Shown here piece by piece: positions 12,601-22,220 of a DNA stretch of 64,000 nucleotides; position 1 is the first letter of the stretch, and the number at the start of each line of letters is the position of its first letter. The DNA is taken from assembly GCA_028709805.1 (NCBI GenBank), contig JAQUTL010000011.1:1-64000 (forward strand), given 5' to 3'. The translations under genes and the position numbers were made by a program. Below the pieces are notes generated by a model. That model had not been told where the DNA came from and made no database searches. It saw only the letters and a list, made by a program, of their open reading frames with translations. The DNA comes from Victivallaceae bacterium. GTDB taxonomy: Bacteria > Verrucomicrobiota > Lentisphaeria > Victivallales > Victivallaceae.

Positions 12601-13133
12601 ACGCGTCGCTAAAACAGTCCGTGATCCGGGCGCTGTGCGGCGAGGCGGACATGTATATATCCGGGTCCGGCAAGATGGCGTATAAGTTTGTGCGTCATCC
12701 CTATGCGCCGATCTCATGGGGAACCGGCTCCTACGAACATTTTCTGATGCCGGTATGGCATGCTTATTTTGCAACGCACGAGCCGAAATATTATGAGTGG
12801 ATGATTCGCACCTGTGACAATACGCTGGGCAATAATCCGATGAACTTGAGCTGGATTGTCGGCCTCGGTGAGCGGACGGCGCGGGCGCCGCTGCACAACA
12901 GCCGGTATAATCCGACCGGAATGGCGGTGAACGGCATGCAGGTGCAGGGTCCGGTGGCGCGGGGCAATGCCTACAATTACACTGAAACGGTATATCCGCG
13001 CCATGACATGAACTTTGCAATGCTGCAGGCGTTTATCGACTGCCATTTCGCCATCGATATGGATGAAGGCACGGTGCGGAATCAGGCGGAGACGATGGCG
13101 GCGTTCGGGTTGCTGCTGCCGGATCATCATTGA
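9666..13133 (+). CDS. Secreted glycoside hydrolase family 9 (cellulase) with LamG insert
   Basis: 1155-residue exported beta-glucanase candidate. A signal peptide MKKMFFVLAWLLTAALSAE is followed by beta-rich regions to about 290. The Ig-like CelD_N domain (SIKVNQVGYIASSPVKRAHL, about 296-455) comes next. A concanavalin/LamG-type module is at about 533-745 (LIAYFPFDGDCHNAVSGG ... FDELRIYNRPFTAAEA). The GH9 catalytic domain spans about 756-1145. The family's catalytic base motif is GGHHDAGDY with D761 and D764; the likely acid is E1107 in NYTETVYPRHDMNFAM. NPMNLSWIVGLG matches the conserved active-site strand. Placing LamG between the Ig and catalytic domains is not the usual GH9 order. Cellulose, xyloglucan or a mixed-linkage glucan are all possible substrates. 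The start is supported by GGGAGAAGGG upstream. Confidence 0.88.
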   Translation: MKKMFFVLAWLLTAALSAETLECDPALAAAVDTKPTVMKVYGIRRVEALAADRLQIVIGASCTGAAGNFNSYRIVSPDDPNYAYESFVRPRRAEILQPSSQAELIVPDGYKPTNSKMSNMRTFKRTFVALTLPTPMVPGRKYAVVALGVDGSMVTGGRTGAEFVYNGDTVEPADLTADVEALSVMGLRGASSIGNGIVRLEFGAAYSIPGGNQLKNYRITVNDTPVEIKNMGRRSRIDLYFPEGWPFKGIMMHEVFLELDRVLADGDHVRIELDPAVTSGANTVDFTFDAKRSISDSIKVNQVGYIASSPVKRAHLGRWLGSFPDQDVVRVKTKAPSGGAINTSKFFDNALGRTPVADGAAADPDAFADDGSRLAVYALRFDQPPQFEICDAASGKTVYSGQSELGHNGLNSDGRGNNSAENVYYLDFDDFVTPGRYFISVAGVGRSLDFEIAEDIYQKAFAAQSYGVFAQRCGIQLAPPYSEWRRIACHRNGIVITDELRYQGEEYVKGRAEMVPNPERISPAHLKLLSDPSLIAYFPFDGDCHNAVSGGMTLTPLGAVNYVRDGGVTDDAGAQVYQTVSGQPNGFRGEMKYDEASGLTISFWYRKDNSSHGARYGGTLVSMLIQANEGMIFYAGWGVLMFRQNRGESGNGGWKRVGDNQWRHFMITETAGEPTGKPKGARKWLTRLYVDGELLREFSNSGKLGSRLEFAGLDDEGAAGGAFDELRIYNRPFTAAEAAVMCERIQTEIPRRIDAFGGHHDAGDYNPRSHIDVAQILLSAYDAAPQKFYDGQLNIPERDNGIPDIVDEALWALKLWIGLQDPQDGGVRNGTESTADPNFIQTVELDPCGDYAWAKDTQGAFLFAATMAQASRILKSCGKTEMGADYLQRAVRAYKWGADDRNRPAIDNPEKVGVYYIAPRAYAAAQLYRATGEAAYHADFMNFTPWRETPEAKMITDNYSYDLSWAAYSYALMPDELADASLKQSVIRALCGEADMYISGSGKMAYKFVRHPYAPISWGTGSYEHFLMPVWHAYFATHEPKYYEWMIRTCDNTLGNNPMNLSWIVGLGERTARAPLHNSRYNPTGMAVNGMQVQGPVARGNAYNYTETVYPRHDMNFAMLQAFIDCHFAIDMDEGTVRNQAETMAAFGLLLPDHH

Positions 13134-13159
13134 GCGCGAGGCGCAGGCCGGAAACAAAA

Positions 13160-13193
13160 CCGGTTTCCGCCGGCGGTTGCCGGAGGAAACCGG
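13160..13193. terminator. Hairpin in the convergent gap after the GH9 gene
   Basis: CCGGTTTCC (13160-13168) pairs with GGAAACCGG (13185-13193), and CCGGC/GCCGG extends the stem inside, with one G/A mismatch and a GGTT loop. It lies between two convergent genes and could stop transcription from both sides, although no T run is present. Confidence 0.5.
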
Positions 13194-13199
13194 AGCCGG

Positions 13200-14414
13200 T
13201 TACTTATTGTTTTCCTCCAGCACCCGGTCATACGCCGCGTTCAATTCGTCGAATTTCTTCCGCATCTCAGAAATCTGATCGTTCTTACCCATATAGGCGG
13301 CCAGCTCGGAAAACCTGACCAGTTGTTGCGCCAGACTCTTACGATCCCATTCCATCATCGCCGGATCTTTTCGGTAAAAATCGGCCGTTTGGATGCGGGA
13401 GTCGCAAAACATCGTGAACATCTCAAGCGGGTCGGGAACCTCAACGGCCGCGACATCGAACACTTTTGCGTCCAGCACTTGGTCACTGACCGCGAACCAT
13501 CCTTTTTCTGCCGCGGCGGGATTCTTTGATTGAAGTTCACGGTAAAACTCAAGCGTTGCTCCGTCAGCCTTGAACACCGCGTGGTTGAGCGAAGAAATGT
13601 CCTGCATAATATTGAACTGCGGGGATGTGCCATCGCTACGACCGTATTGTACTGTCATGTCGGAAAAATCGTTTTCCAGCAGCCGTCGTTTGTTGTCGGC
13701 CACGGTGTCCTCCGCCCACTTCCGCATTGCCGGATCGTGTGCGGCGATGTCGGCGATGGTGGAGGCAAGATAACTGCTGCGAACCGCGGAATAGCTCGGA
13801 ACGATGGCCTGAATATTGTTCCACAGCCAGACCGCTCCGGGCGCCGCTTCCTGATACCGGCCGAGATTCGTCAGTACATCCACCGTACTGTAATAGTTCC
13901 TGGCCGCTTCCTCCGTCTCCGGATACTTCGCCGGCAGAGTGACGTTCTCCGTGTATGAGAACTCCTGCTTGAAGTTGTCCAGCGAGCGGCGCATGGCCGC
14001 GGCGTCGGCGGTTTTCCCCCGGTGTTCGGCCAGCGCGATCAGATTGGCTCCGGTGCGCATCATTTTGCGGTAATGGAAAATCGGCACGCCGCGGTCCATA
14101 TATGAGCGGGTGGACTTTTCAAAATCGTTGAATATCTTCAACGGGTCGCCGTAATATTCTCCGGCGATGTCGAACAGTCCGGCTTCCATCACCGCGTCGC
14201 GGACAAAGTTCCATTGCTTTTTCGCCTCGGCCGGACTGCTCAGCCGCAGCGCGAGGAAGTCGGCAACCGCTTTTTTGTCGCTGTCGGACGCTTTGTCATC
14301 CGTTGTCACCGCCGCCGTCTCCGTGGCGGTGCCGAATCCGGGAATCATCAGAACGGCCGTCGAGGTCAGCAGCAGCGCCGCGCCCGACAGGATAAATCCA
14401 CTGTGTCTTTTCAT
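13200..14414 (-). CDS. Exported or membrane-anchored protein of unknown function in a BlaI/M56 operon
   Basis: 404 residues. The start MKRHSGFILSGAALLLTSTA is placed at 14414 because AAAGGAG stands six bases upstream; the open frame runs further up but without a ribosome site. The N-terminal hydrophobic segment is a signal peptide or anchor. The remainder is largely helical, with two loosely similar halves (KKQWNFVRDAVMEAGLFDIA and EKGWFAVSDQVLDAKVFDVA, each followed by DPLxxF), suggesting an internal duplication. It ends in a charged coiled-coil-like tail (ELAAYMGKNDQISEMRKKFD). I do not recognise the family. It follows the M56 peptidase by 17 bp, so it is probably co-regulated by the BlaI repressor and may be sensor, substrate or effector of the peptidase (inference). 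Confidence 0.75.
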   Translation of the reverse strand: MKRHSGFILSGAALLLTSTAVLMIPGFGTATETAAVTTDDKASDSDKKAVADFLALRLSSPAEAKKQWNFVRDAVMEAGLFDIAGEYYGDPLKIFNDFEKSTRSYMDRGVPIFHYRKMMRTGANLIALAEHRGKTADAAAMRRSLDNFKQEFSYTENVTLPAKYPETEEAARNYYSTVDVLTNLGRYQEAAPGAVWLWNNIQAIVPSYSAVRSSYLASTIADIAAHDPAMRKWAEDTVADNKRRLLENDFSDMTVQYGRSDGTSPQFNIMQDISSLNHAVFKADGATLEFYRELQSKNPAAAEKGWFAVSDQVLDAKVFDVAAVEVPDPLEMFTMFCDSRIQTADFYRKDPAMMEWDRKSLAQQLVRFSELAAYMGKNDQISEMRKKFDELNAAYDRVLEENNK

Positions 14415-14431
14415 CATGATCTCCTTTATTC

Positions 14432-15008
14432 TCAGTTTTGTCTGTCCGAAATCGGCATTGAGTCCGGGCCTGGAGCAAAATGCCGTTCTCTCATTTTCAG
14501 TCCATAGGTGTATAACAGCCGGGCGTAGTCGGCGGCGCCGTCCGGCGGAATGCGGCGCAGCACCGCGCGGTCGCAGGCGACTTCGCGCAGCAGGGCAATC
14601 CGGCGGCGCAGCCATGCGGCGAACGGATTGAACCACAAAAACGCCGTGACCGCATTCAGCAGGAGCGACCGCAGACAGTCGTGACGGTCGGCGTGGGCAA
14701 TCTCGTGGGCGAGCATCATTTTTAACTCGCGGTCGGAAAACTCGGAGGCGCGTTTCTCCGGGAAAAACACGTCGGTATGGAACAGTCCGAAGCTGGCGGG
14801 CGAATCGAAAACGCCGTCGCAGTTAAGCAGTCGGACGGCGCGACCGTCGCGCAGCCGGCTGAAGATTTCGCAAAGCCGCCGGTCGGTCGCCGCCGGAAGC
14901 CGGCGGAGCCGCCGCGTCCAGAACAGTTGAGCCGCCGTCATCCGCAGCAGCAGGAGCGCCGTCGCCGCGCAGCACGGTTCCAAGTCCGTAAACTATAAGA
15001 GTGGTCAT
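14432..15008 (-). CDS. Short M56 (BlaR1/MecR1-type) peptidase, apparent +1 frameshift near the start
   Basis: Membrane metallopeptidase that in BlaR1 systems cleaves the BlaI repressor. The zinc motif HEIAHADRHD is clear, followed by the hydrophobic LLLNAVTAFLWFNPFAAWLRR and the family motif REVACDRAVLR. The frame with these motifs only opens at 14983 with TTG and has a stop just upstream. However, an ATG at 15008 that overlaps the BlaI stop (ATGA) reads MTTLIVYGL and then leaves frame. Removing one T near 14984 would join them as MTTLIVYGLEPCCAATALLL, a normal M56 N-terminus, giving 191 residues. So the gene is either frameshifted or carries a sequencing error. Even if repaired it is short: it has no extracytoplasmic sensor domain, unlike BlaR1 (about 585 residues). 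Confidence 0.72.
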
Positions 15009-15370
15009 AGTTTTTTATCTCCGTCGTCAATCATTTTCAGTATTTCGGCCAGTTCGTCGGAGTCAGGTTCCCCGCCGTTCTGGAAAAACGCCGCCGGACA
15101 CGCCGGACCGAGCCCCCGGTTCAGCACTCCGGCCAGTTCGCGCCGGACATACTCGCCGCGCCTCATCAGCGGACGGTAGCTGTAATTCCGCCGCTCCCCC
15201 TCCTGCACCACCGCCTTTTTGCCGACCAGTCTGGACAGCAGTGTTGCCACGGTGGTCGGCTCCCAGCTGTTTTTAACGCCGACTCCGGCCACCAGTTCCG
15301 GCAAAGTCTGCGGCGACTTCGCCCACAGCGCTTTCATGATTTCCATTTCCGCATCCGATATTCCAGCCAT
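15005..15370 (-). CDS. BlaI/MecI/CopY-family transcriptional repressor
   Basis: 121-residue winged-helix repressor that dimerises on TACAnnnTGTA-type operators and is inactivated by M56 proteolysis. The protein begins MAGISDAEMEIMKALWAKSP and contains the family's helix-turn-helix stretch NSWEPTTVATLLSRLVGKKAV, followed by the wing GERRNYSYRPLM. The C-terminal half is a dimerisation region. It is the first gene of a three-gene operon with the M56 peptidase and the 404-residue exported protein. A perfect inverted repeat matching the BlaI operator overlaps its promoter, so it is very probably autoregulated. Nothing nearby looks like a beta-lactamase or a penicillin-binding protein, so the signal may be something else. 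Confidence 0.9.
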   Translation of the reverse strand: MAGISDAEMEIMKALWAKSPQTLPELVAGVGVKNSWEPTTVATLLSRLVGKKAVVQEGERRNYSYRPLMRRGEYVRRELAGVLNRGLGPACPAAFFQNGGEPDSDELAEILKMIDDGDKKL

Positions 15371-15402
15371 GACCGATTCTCCTTGCTGTTGCTTTTGTGA
15401 CT

Positions 15403-15430
15403 AATCTACACAATGTAGAATACAATGCAA
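15403..15430 (-). promoter_or_regulatory. Promoter of the blaI-M56 operon
   Basis: Minus strand TTGCAT (15430-15425), 16-base spacer, TAGATT (15408-15403). The -10 region overlaps the BlaI-type operator at 15405-15419. Confidence 0.5.
15405..15419. promoter_or_regulatory. BlaI-type operator, TCTACA-N3-TGTAGA
   Basis: A perfect 6-3-6 inverted repeat (TCTACACAATGTAGA) 34 bp upstream of the blaI start codon. It contains the TACA...TGTA core known for BlaI/MecI operators and covers the -10 region, as expected for autorepression. Confidence 0.7.
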
Positions 15431-15520
15431 GCTACGGATTGAAAAAATGTTGAAAAAAGTTTAAAAGTGTTGAAAACCCGCTTTTTGCGGCAAAAAGACG
15501 GCGCGCGTCCACTTTGTGAA

Positions 15521-15549
15521 TTGCAAAAAAGCGCAAGATGTGTTATCTT
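15521..15549 (+). promoter_or_regulatory. Promoter candidate for the DEAD-box helicase gene
   Basis: TTGCAA (15521-15526), 17-base spacer, TATCTT (15544-15549), 30 bases before the TTG start at 15580. Confidence 0.45.
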
Positions 15550-15579
15550 ATAAAAATGCAGAAATAAAAGGAATAAGAA

Positions 15580-17151
<1,572 letters not shown>

Positions 17152-17193
17152 CGTTTTTTTCAAAAAAAATCCAATTCAGGGGCGATGTGAAAA

Positions 17194-19383
17194 ATGGCCA
17201 TTTCTTTTGATCGTGAAAACGGAATTTTTAAACTTGACACTATTAATACCACCTATGTGTTCAAGCTCGATCCGAACGGTCGGCTCGCCCACCTGTATTA
17301 CGGCGAACGCATCGGCGCTGCCAATTTGAATGACCTTTACCGGCCGCAGCTGCGCTCGTTCTGCCCGTATCCCGAGGGGCTTGACCCGCTGGCGTCGCCG
17401 GACATGCTGCCGCAGGAGTTCGCCGGGTTCGGCGCCGGCGACTACCGGGTGGCCAGCGTCATAGTCCGCAATGCCGACGGCGACGATGTTACCGATCCGC
17501 GCTATGCCGCGCATAAAATCTTTCGCGGCAAGCCGGCGCTCGACGGGCTGCCGGCCACGTTCGGCGGCAATGCCGACACGCTGGAGGTAACGATGACCGA
17601 CCGCAAGACCGGCATGGACTTCATACTGCTTTTTTCCGTGTTCGACGATGCCGACGTGGTCGCCCGTTCGGTCCGGGCGGTCAACCGCGGCGACCGCCCC
17701 GTCCGGCTGCGCAAGCTCGCAAGCTGTACGCTTGACTTCGCCTCCGGCGATCTCGACTTCATTCATCTTTGGGGAACCCATACCCGCGAACGCTGTTTTG
17801 AACGGCGCGAAATGCTTCACGGCATCCAGAAAATCAGCAGTCAGCGCGGACTTTCAAGCCATCAGCACAGCCCGAATTTTGCCGTGGCGGAACGTTCCGC
17901 CACCGAAAGCTCCGGGCTGGTCTGGGGCGTGGAATTTGTTTACAGCGGTAATTTTGCGATTGAAACCGAGCGTGACCAGTTTGACGCGCTGCGCACCCAG
18001 ACCGGCATCGACCCGGAGACTTTTGAGTGGCTGCTTGAACCCGGCGAGTCGTTTCAGGCTCCGGAGGCGCTGCTTGCCGCCAGCACCGACGGGCTGGACG
18101 GCATGAGCCTCCGGTTTCACGACGCCATCCGCAACCATCTGCTGCGCAGTGTCTGGAAAGACCGCAAGCGCCCGATCCTGGTCAACAACTGGGAGGCGAC
18201 CTACTTCAATTTCAACACCGGAAAACTGCTCGACATCGCCCGCGACGCCGCCGAACTCGGTATCGAAATGCTGGTGCTGGACGACGGCTGGTTCGGCCGC
18301 CGCGACATCGACAACAACAGTCTGGGCGACTGGTTCGTTTATGAGAAAAAACTTCCCGGCGGACTCGGTCATCTGGTCTCAGAAGTCAATAAACTCGGCC
18401 TGAAGTTCGGCCTCTGGTTCGAGCCGGAAATGGTCTCGCGGGACAGTGAACTGTTCCGCGCTCATCCCGACTGGTGTCTCCAGATTCCCGGCCGCACCCG
18501 CTCCGAGGGGCGCTGGCAGCTGGTGCTGGACTTTTCCCGCGGCGAGGTGGTCGATTATATTTTCAAGGAGATGTGCGCCGTCCTCGACTCCGCCAATATC
18601 GAATACATCAAGTGGGACGCCAACCGACATTTGACCGAAGTATCCTCCGTCGTTCTGCCGCCGGAACGCCGGAAGGAGGTGTTTCACCGCTACATGCTCG
18701 GCGTGTACCGGCTGCATGAAATGCTGATCGCCCGCTACCCCGAACTGCTGATCGAAGGCTGTTCCGGCGGCGGCGGAAGATTCGACGCCGGCATGCTGTA
18801 TTATGTGCCGCAGATTTGGACCAGCGACAACTCCGACGCGATCGAACGGCTGAAAATCCAATATTCCACCAGTCTGTTTTTCCCGTGTTCAACCATGGGT
18901 GCGCACGTTTCCGATGTGCCGAACCACCAGACCGGGCGGACGACGCCGTTTTTCACCCGCGGCGTGGTGGCGATGGCCGGAACCTTCGGCTACGAGCTTG
19001 ACTTGAACAAGATGACCGAAGATGAGCGGACGATGATCCGTACACAGGTTGCGGAATACCACAAATTCAACCCGCTGGTCGCCGGCGGCGACCTCCACCG
19101 GCTGACCAGTCCGTTCGACGATCCGCACCAGACGATCTGGATGACGGTGGCCAAGGACAAGTCGGAATTTCTGCTCAATTACGTTCAGAGCCGGGTGCTG
19201 CCGTGCGGACCGCAGCTTTCAGTGCGGCTGCGCGGAATAGATGAAAAACGCACTTACGTCAACTCCGCCGACGGTAAAAAGTATTCCGGTGAATTTTTGA
19301 TGAAGGCGGGCTTTCCGCTGCCGCCTTTCAGCTGGAACAGCGACGGCGAAAGCATGAGATTCCACTTTACGGAGGAAAAATAA
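17194..19383 (+). CDS. Alpha-galactosidase, glycoside hydrolase family 36
   Basis: Releases terminal alpha-1,6-galactose from raffinose-type sugars or galactomannan fragments. The 729-residue length and motif order fit bacterial GH36 tetrameric enzymes: an N-terminal beta-sandwich (about 1-320), a TIM barrel with WEATYFNFNTGKLLDIARDA and LVLDDGWFGRRDIDNNSLGDW, the nucleophile D475 in IKWDANR, and the acid/base D545 in IWTSDNSDAIERL with the preceding EGCSGGGGRFDAG. The C-terminal beta domain ends KYSGEFLMKAGFPLPP. There is no signal peptide, so it acts in the cytoplasm on imported oligosaccharides. It lies 42 bp after the helicase gene and its stop abuts the next ATG (TAAATG). Confidence 0.95.
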   Translation: MAISFDRENGIFKLDTINTTYVFKLDPNGRLAHLYYGERIGAANLNDLYRPQLRSFCPYPEGLDPLASPDMLPQEFAGFGAGDYRVASVIVRNADGDDVTDPRYAAHKIFRGKPALDGLPATFGGNADTLEVTMTDRKTGMDFILLFSVFDDADVVARSVRAVNRGDRPVRLRKLASCTLDFASGDLDFIHLWGTHTRERCFERREMLHGIQKISSQRGLSSHQHSPNFAVAERSATESSGLVWGVEFVYSGNFAIETERDQFDALRTQTGIDPETFEWLLEPGESFQAPEALLAASTDGLDGMSLRFHDAIRNHLLRSVWKDRKRPILVNNWEATYFNFNTGKLLDIARDAAELGIEMLVLDDGWFGRRDIDNNSLGDWFVYEKKLPGGLGHLVSEVNKLGLKFGLWFEPEMVSRDSELFRAHPDWCLQIPGRTRSEGRWQLVLDFSRGEVVDYIFKEMCAVLDSANIEYIKWDANRHLTEVSSVVLPPERRKEVFHRYMLGVYRLHEMLIARYPELLIEGCSGGGGRFDAGMLYYVPQIWTSDNSDAIERLKIQYSTSLFFPCSTMGAHVSDVPNHQTGRTTPFFTRGVVAMAGTFGYELDLNKMTEDERTMIRTQVAEYHKFNPLVAGGDLHRLTSPFDDPHQTIWMTVAKDKSEFLLNYVQSRVLPCGPQLSVRLRGIDEKRTYVNSADGKKYSGEFLMKAGFPLPPFSWNSDGESMRFHFTEEK

Positions 19384-20472
19384 ATGGCGGACATCAAAAG
19401 ACCGACGTTTCTGTTGATGATCGGCGCGATGCTGCTGGTGCTTGGCGCGCTTTCATCGCTGGTCAGCACGCTGCGCGGCGAAAAGGACGCGGCAAAAGAG
19501 CTGGAGGCGCTGGACAGTGTCAGCCGCAGCGGCGAGCCGGCGGCGACCACCAATTTTGAACAGGCGGTGAACCGGTACGTCGAAAGCGATCCGCCGCTCG
19601 CCATCCTCGGCCCGAACGATCCCGCCGCGGTGGAGAAATATCTCGCGAACAACGCTCCGGTTTTTCCTTATCTCGACAATGCGGTGAAGGCGCGGCGTAT
19701 CATGTTCCGGCGCAACTGGAACCGCGGGTTCGGAGTGGAGCGGCTCGGCGTGATCGATGTTCACAATCTGGTGAAACTAAACTGGTTCCGCCTGCTTGCC
19801 GCCTCCGATCCTTCCGAGGCCGCCCGTCTGGCCGCCGCCAACCGGACGCTGGCGAATTTTCTGAAGTATGATCCGATGGTGTCGTCGGTGCGCATTTATG
19901 CTCCGGCGTACCACCTTTATCTGTTTTCGCTGGAGGCGGCGGCCGGCAAAGGCGCTTGGACGGACGAAGCGGACATTCGAGATATTATCGATGCGCTTGA
20001 ACAGGACGAGGCCGAATATCCGCGTGTTTTTGCTGAAGCCCTGCGCAGCGAGCGCAAACTGCTCGGCCAGCTTCCGGAGTCGCTGAACGCCTACGACGCC
20101 AATCCGGGAACCGATGTGAAAACGGTGGACACCAATCTGGCGACGGAAAAACTTTCGCGGATGGCACTGCTGCTGGAGGAGGATTTCAGCCGGAACGCCG
20201 CCGAATTGAAAGGATGGACCGTGCCGTCGGGCGATAATTTCAAGATTTCTGGAAAACTGGTTCCGGGGCGGGATTATGCCGAATCGCTGGCAGCGCTTCA
20301 GAATCACAACCGTCTGGCGCGCATGGCGCTGGCGGCCAAGGCCGGCTTTCCGGCGCCGCCCCTGACGGATGCGTTCACCGGCGAACAGCTGCGGATTGCG
20401 ACCGGTCGCAACGGCATCACCGCCTCGACGGCCGATCCGAAGGATCCGGCCGAGAGTTTTACGCTGAAATAG
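19384..20472 (+). CDS. Membrane-anchored protein of unknown function
   Basis: 362 residues. One N-terminal transmembrane segment (FLLMIGAMLLVLGALSSLVS, residues 8-28) is followed by a charged linker and a large helical domain with no cysteine and no motif I can name. Stretches such as AARLAAANRTLANFLKYDPM and DIRDIIDALEQDEAEYPRVF suggest helical-repeat packing. It starts immediately after the alpha-galactosidase stop with GGAGG upstream, so the two are co-transcribed, but I see no functional link. Confidence 0.75.
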   Translation: MADIKRPTFLLMIGAMLLVLGALSSLVSTLRGEKDAAKELEALDSVSRSGEPAATTNFEQAVNRYVESDPPLAILGPNDPAAVEKYLANNAPVFPYLDNAVKARRIMFRRNWNRGFGVERLGVIDVHNLVKLNWFRLLAASDPSEAARLAAANRTLANFLKYDPMVSSVRIYAPAYHLYLFSLEAAAGKGAWTDEADIRDIIDALEQDEAEYPRVFAEALRSERKLLGQLPESLNAYDANPGTDVKTVDTNLATEKLSRMALLLEEDFSRNAAELKGWTVPSGDNFKISGKLVPGRDYAESLAALQNHNRLARMALAAKAGFPAPPLTDAFTGEQLRIATGRNGITASTADPKDPAESFTLK

Positions 20473-20489
20473 TCGGCGTTGTCATCCAG

Positions 20490-21479
20490 TTATTCCGGTT
20501 CTCCGTTTGAAAGGTGGGTGGCTGCGGCATGCGGGCGGCGCATTTTTTTCATCGCCGCTTTTTCTTCGATCAGGGAAAACAGCCGGCCGCCGCCGAGCAG
20601 AAGCGCCGCGCCGGAAGGCAGCTGCCAGAGATAGACGGTCAGGCCGGACTCCGGGATGAGAAACGCCAGCAGCATCGCCGCCGCGCATGGCGGCAGAAAG
20701 TATGACGCTCCGCGGCAGAGCAGCGCAAGCGCCGCTGTCAGCAGGGCGACCGTAAGCGGAGCGGGAAGGTCGAAATACAAGCCCAGCCGCCGTCCGCCGA
20801 CGCCGAGCGCCGCCGCCGCCGCACAGAAAAATATTCCCAGCGGAAGATGACGGCGCGCCGGCCGGTCGAGGTCGGCAAAGGCGCTGAACCCCACGATCAG
20901 CGGCGGCGCCGCCGCGAATCCGCCGATCAGCCGAGCCGGATACAGCAGCAGCGCCAGCATCGCAGTGAGCAGCCCCCAGCGGCAAAGCCGGAGGCAAAAT
21001 GAACCTTCAACCGGAATGAACCCGGTTTTTCGGCGCAGTCCATATCGCTCGAACAGTTGTTCGCAGCCGGCCAGCGCGGTCATTTCAACGGTGATGGCCA
21101 GCGGATACAGCCAGGTGGCGCCGCCGATCAGCAGCGGCAGCAGACAGGCCGACAGCATCGGCGTCACATTTATCCGGAATCCGGCGAGCCAGACGCCGCA
21201 GATTGCGTATCCGATGATTATTTTTCCGGCGGTTCCGGGCCACGTTGTCAGCGACAGCGCGTAGCCGAGCCACCCTCCGGCGACCAGACTCAGGACCATC
21301 AGCACGCGGTTGGTCCGCCACGGCCGCGCCTCCATCCACAGGCATCCCATGGCCATGGCCAGAAGTTCCGGAAAGAATAACTCATGCCGCCCGAACCGTT
21401 CCGCCGCCGCGGTCATCGCCGCGATCAGCAGCATGGCGGCCATCACTCCGAGCGGCCATGATTTTGCCGCTCTCATCAT
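20490..21479 (-). CDS. Polytopic membrane protein of unknown function
   Basis: 329 residues with about eight to ten hydrophobic helices (for example LGVMAAMLLIAAMTAAAE, IIIGYAICGVWLAGFRI, LLTAMLALLLYPARLIGG, LTVALLTAALALLCRG, PPCAAAMLLAFLIPES). The last part, PPCAAAMLLAFLIPE, faintly recalls the HPP family, but the match is not enough to assign. The start ATG overlaps the stop of the DUF1275 gene (ATGA), so the two membrane proteins are translationally coupled. Confidence 0.7.
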   Translation of the reverse strand: MMRAAKSWPLGVMAAMLLIAAMTAAAERFGRHELFFPELLAMAMGCLWMEARPWRTNRVLMVLSLVAGGWLGYALSLTTWPGTAGKIIIGYAICGVWLAGFRINVTPMLSACLLPLLIGGATWLYPLAITVEMTALAGCEQLFERYGLRRKTGFIPVEGSFCLRLCRWGLLTAMLALLLYPARLIGGFAAAPPLIVGFSAFADLDRPARRHLPLGIFFCAAAAALGVGGRRLGLYFDLPAPLTVALLTAALALLCRGASYFLPPCAAAMLLAFLIPESGLTVYLWQLPSGAALLLGGGRLFSLIEEKAAMKKMRRPHAAATHLSNGEPE

Positions 21480-22219
21480 GGTTTGGCCCGCCCTGCCGCT
21501 GTTTTGCCGTCGCGCCGTCCGGTCAGCCGCCGCCGGAGCATGGCGTACTGCCGTTTTGAGACAATCAGAAAAAACACCGCAATCAACCCAAGCGGCGCCA
21601 GCACAAACACCGGTTCACCCCATGTGCGCAGCAGCGCCGTTCCCACCGCCGCTCCGGCAATGAAGCAGACGATCACCAGATAATAACGGAACGCATTGCG
21701 CAGATCGCCGCCGGATGATTGACCGGAAAAACGGCGGAACAGCGCTTCGGTTCCGCTGCGCAGATTGCCGGTGCACATGGTGGAGGCAAACGGCAGACCG
21801 TTCATGCGGCGGAATGTCTGAACCTGAAGCGCACACACAAACGACACCACCGCATTGACCGCAAAGTCGAAATTGCCGTGCGGCACCAGAACGACCGGCA
21901 GCAGACATATCACCTCGATCAGCAGTACCGCCTGATGCCAGCCCAGCCGGCGCGACTCCGGAAGATGGCGGTGCACCGCCTCCGCGGCGAATACTCCGGC
22001 GGCGTACGATATTATGGCCAGCAGGTATTTTGCGCAGACCATCCAGTTGAGTTCGGCCAGATTAAGCCCGAACAGCACCAGGTTGCCGGTGGCGGCGTTG
22101 GCAAATACTCTGCCGCGGTACAAATAGGTGTAAATGTCGAGAAAACCGCCGACCGTGCTCAACAGACAGGCGGCGGCGAGCCGTTCGGCGTGTGCTTCGG
22201 TTGCGGCGGTAGAGGTCAT
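21476..22219 (-). CDS. DUF1275 (YoaK-type) membrane protein
   Basis: 247 residues, six or seven transmembrane helices. The motif set LSTVGGFLDIYTYLYRGRVFANAATGNLVLFGL followed by ALQVQTFRR and FASTMCTGNLRSGTEAL is characteristic of DUF1275. Members are uncharacterised inner-membrane proteins sometimes proposed to be transporters. I start at 22219 (MTSTAATEA) because GGAAA precedes it and it follows the upstream stop directly; the open frame reaches further into the phosphodiesterase gene. Confidence 0.85.
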   Translation of the reverse strand: MTSTAATEAHAERLAAACLLSTVGGFLDIYTYLYRGRVFANAATGNLVLFGLNLAELNWMVCAKYLLAIISYAAGVFAAEAVHRHLPESRRLGWHQAVLLIEVICLLPVVLVPHGNFDFAVNAVVSFVCALQVQTFRRMNGLPFASTMCTGNLRSGTEALFRRFSGQSSGGDLRNAFRYYLVIVCFIAGAAVGTALLRTWGEPVFVLAPLGLIAVFFLIVSKRQYAMLRRRLTGRRDGKTAAGRAKP

Positions 22220-22220
22220 G

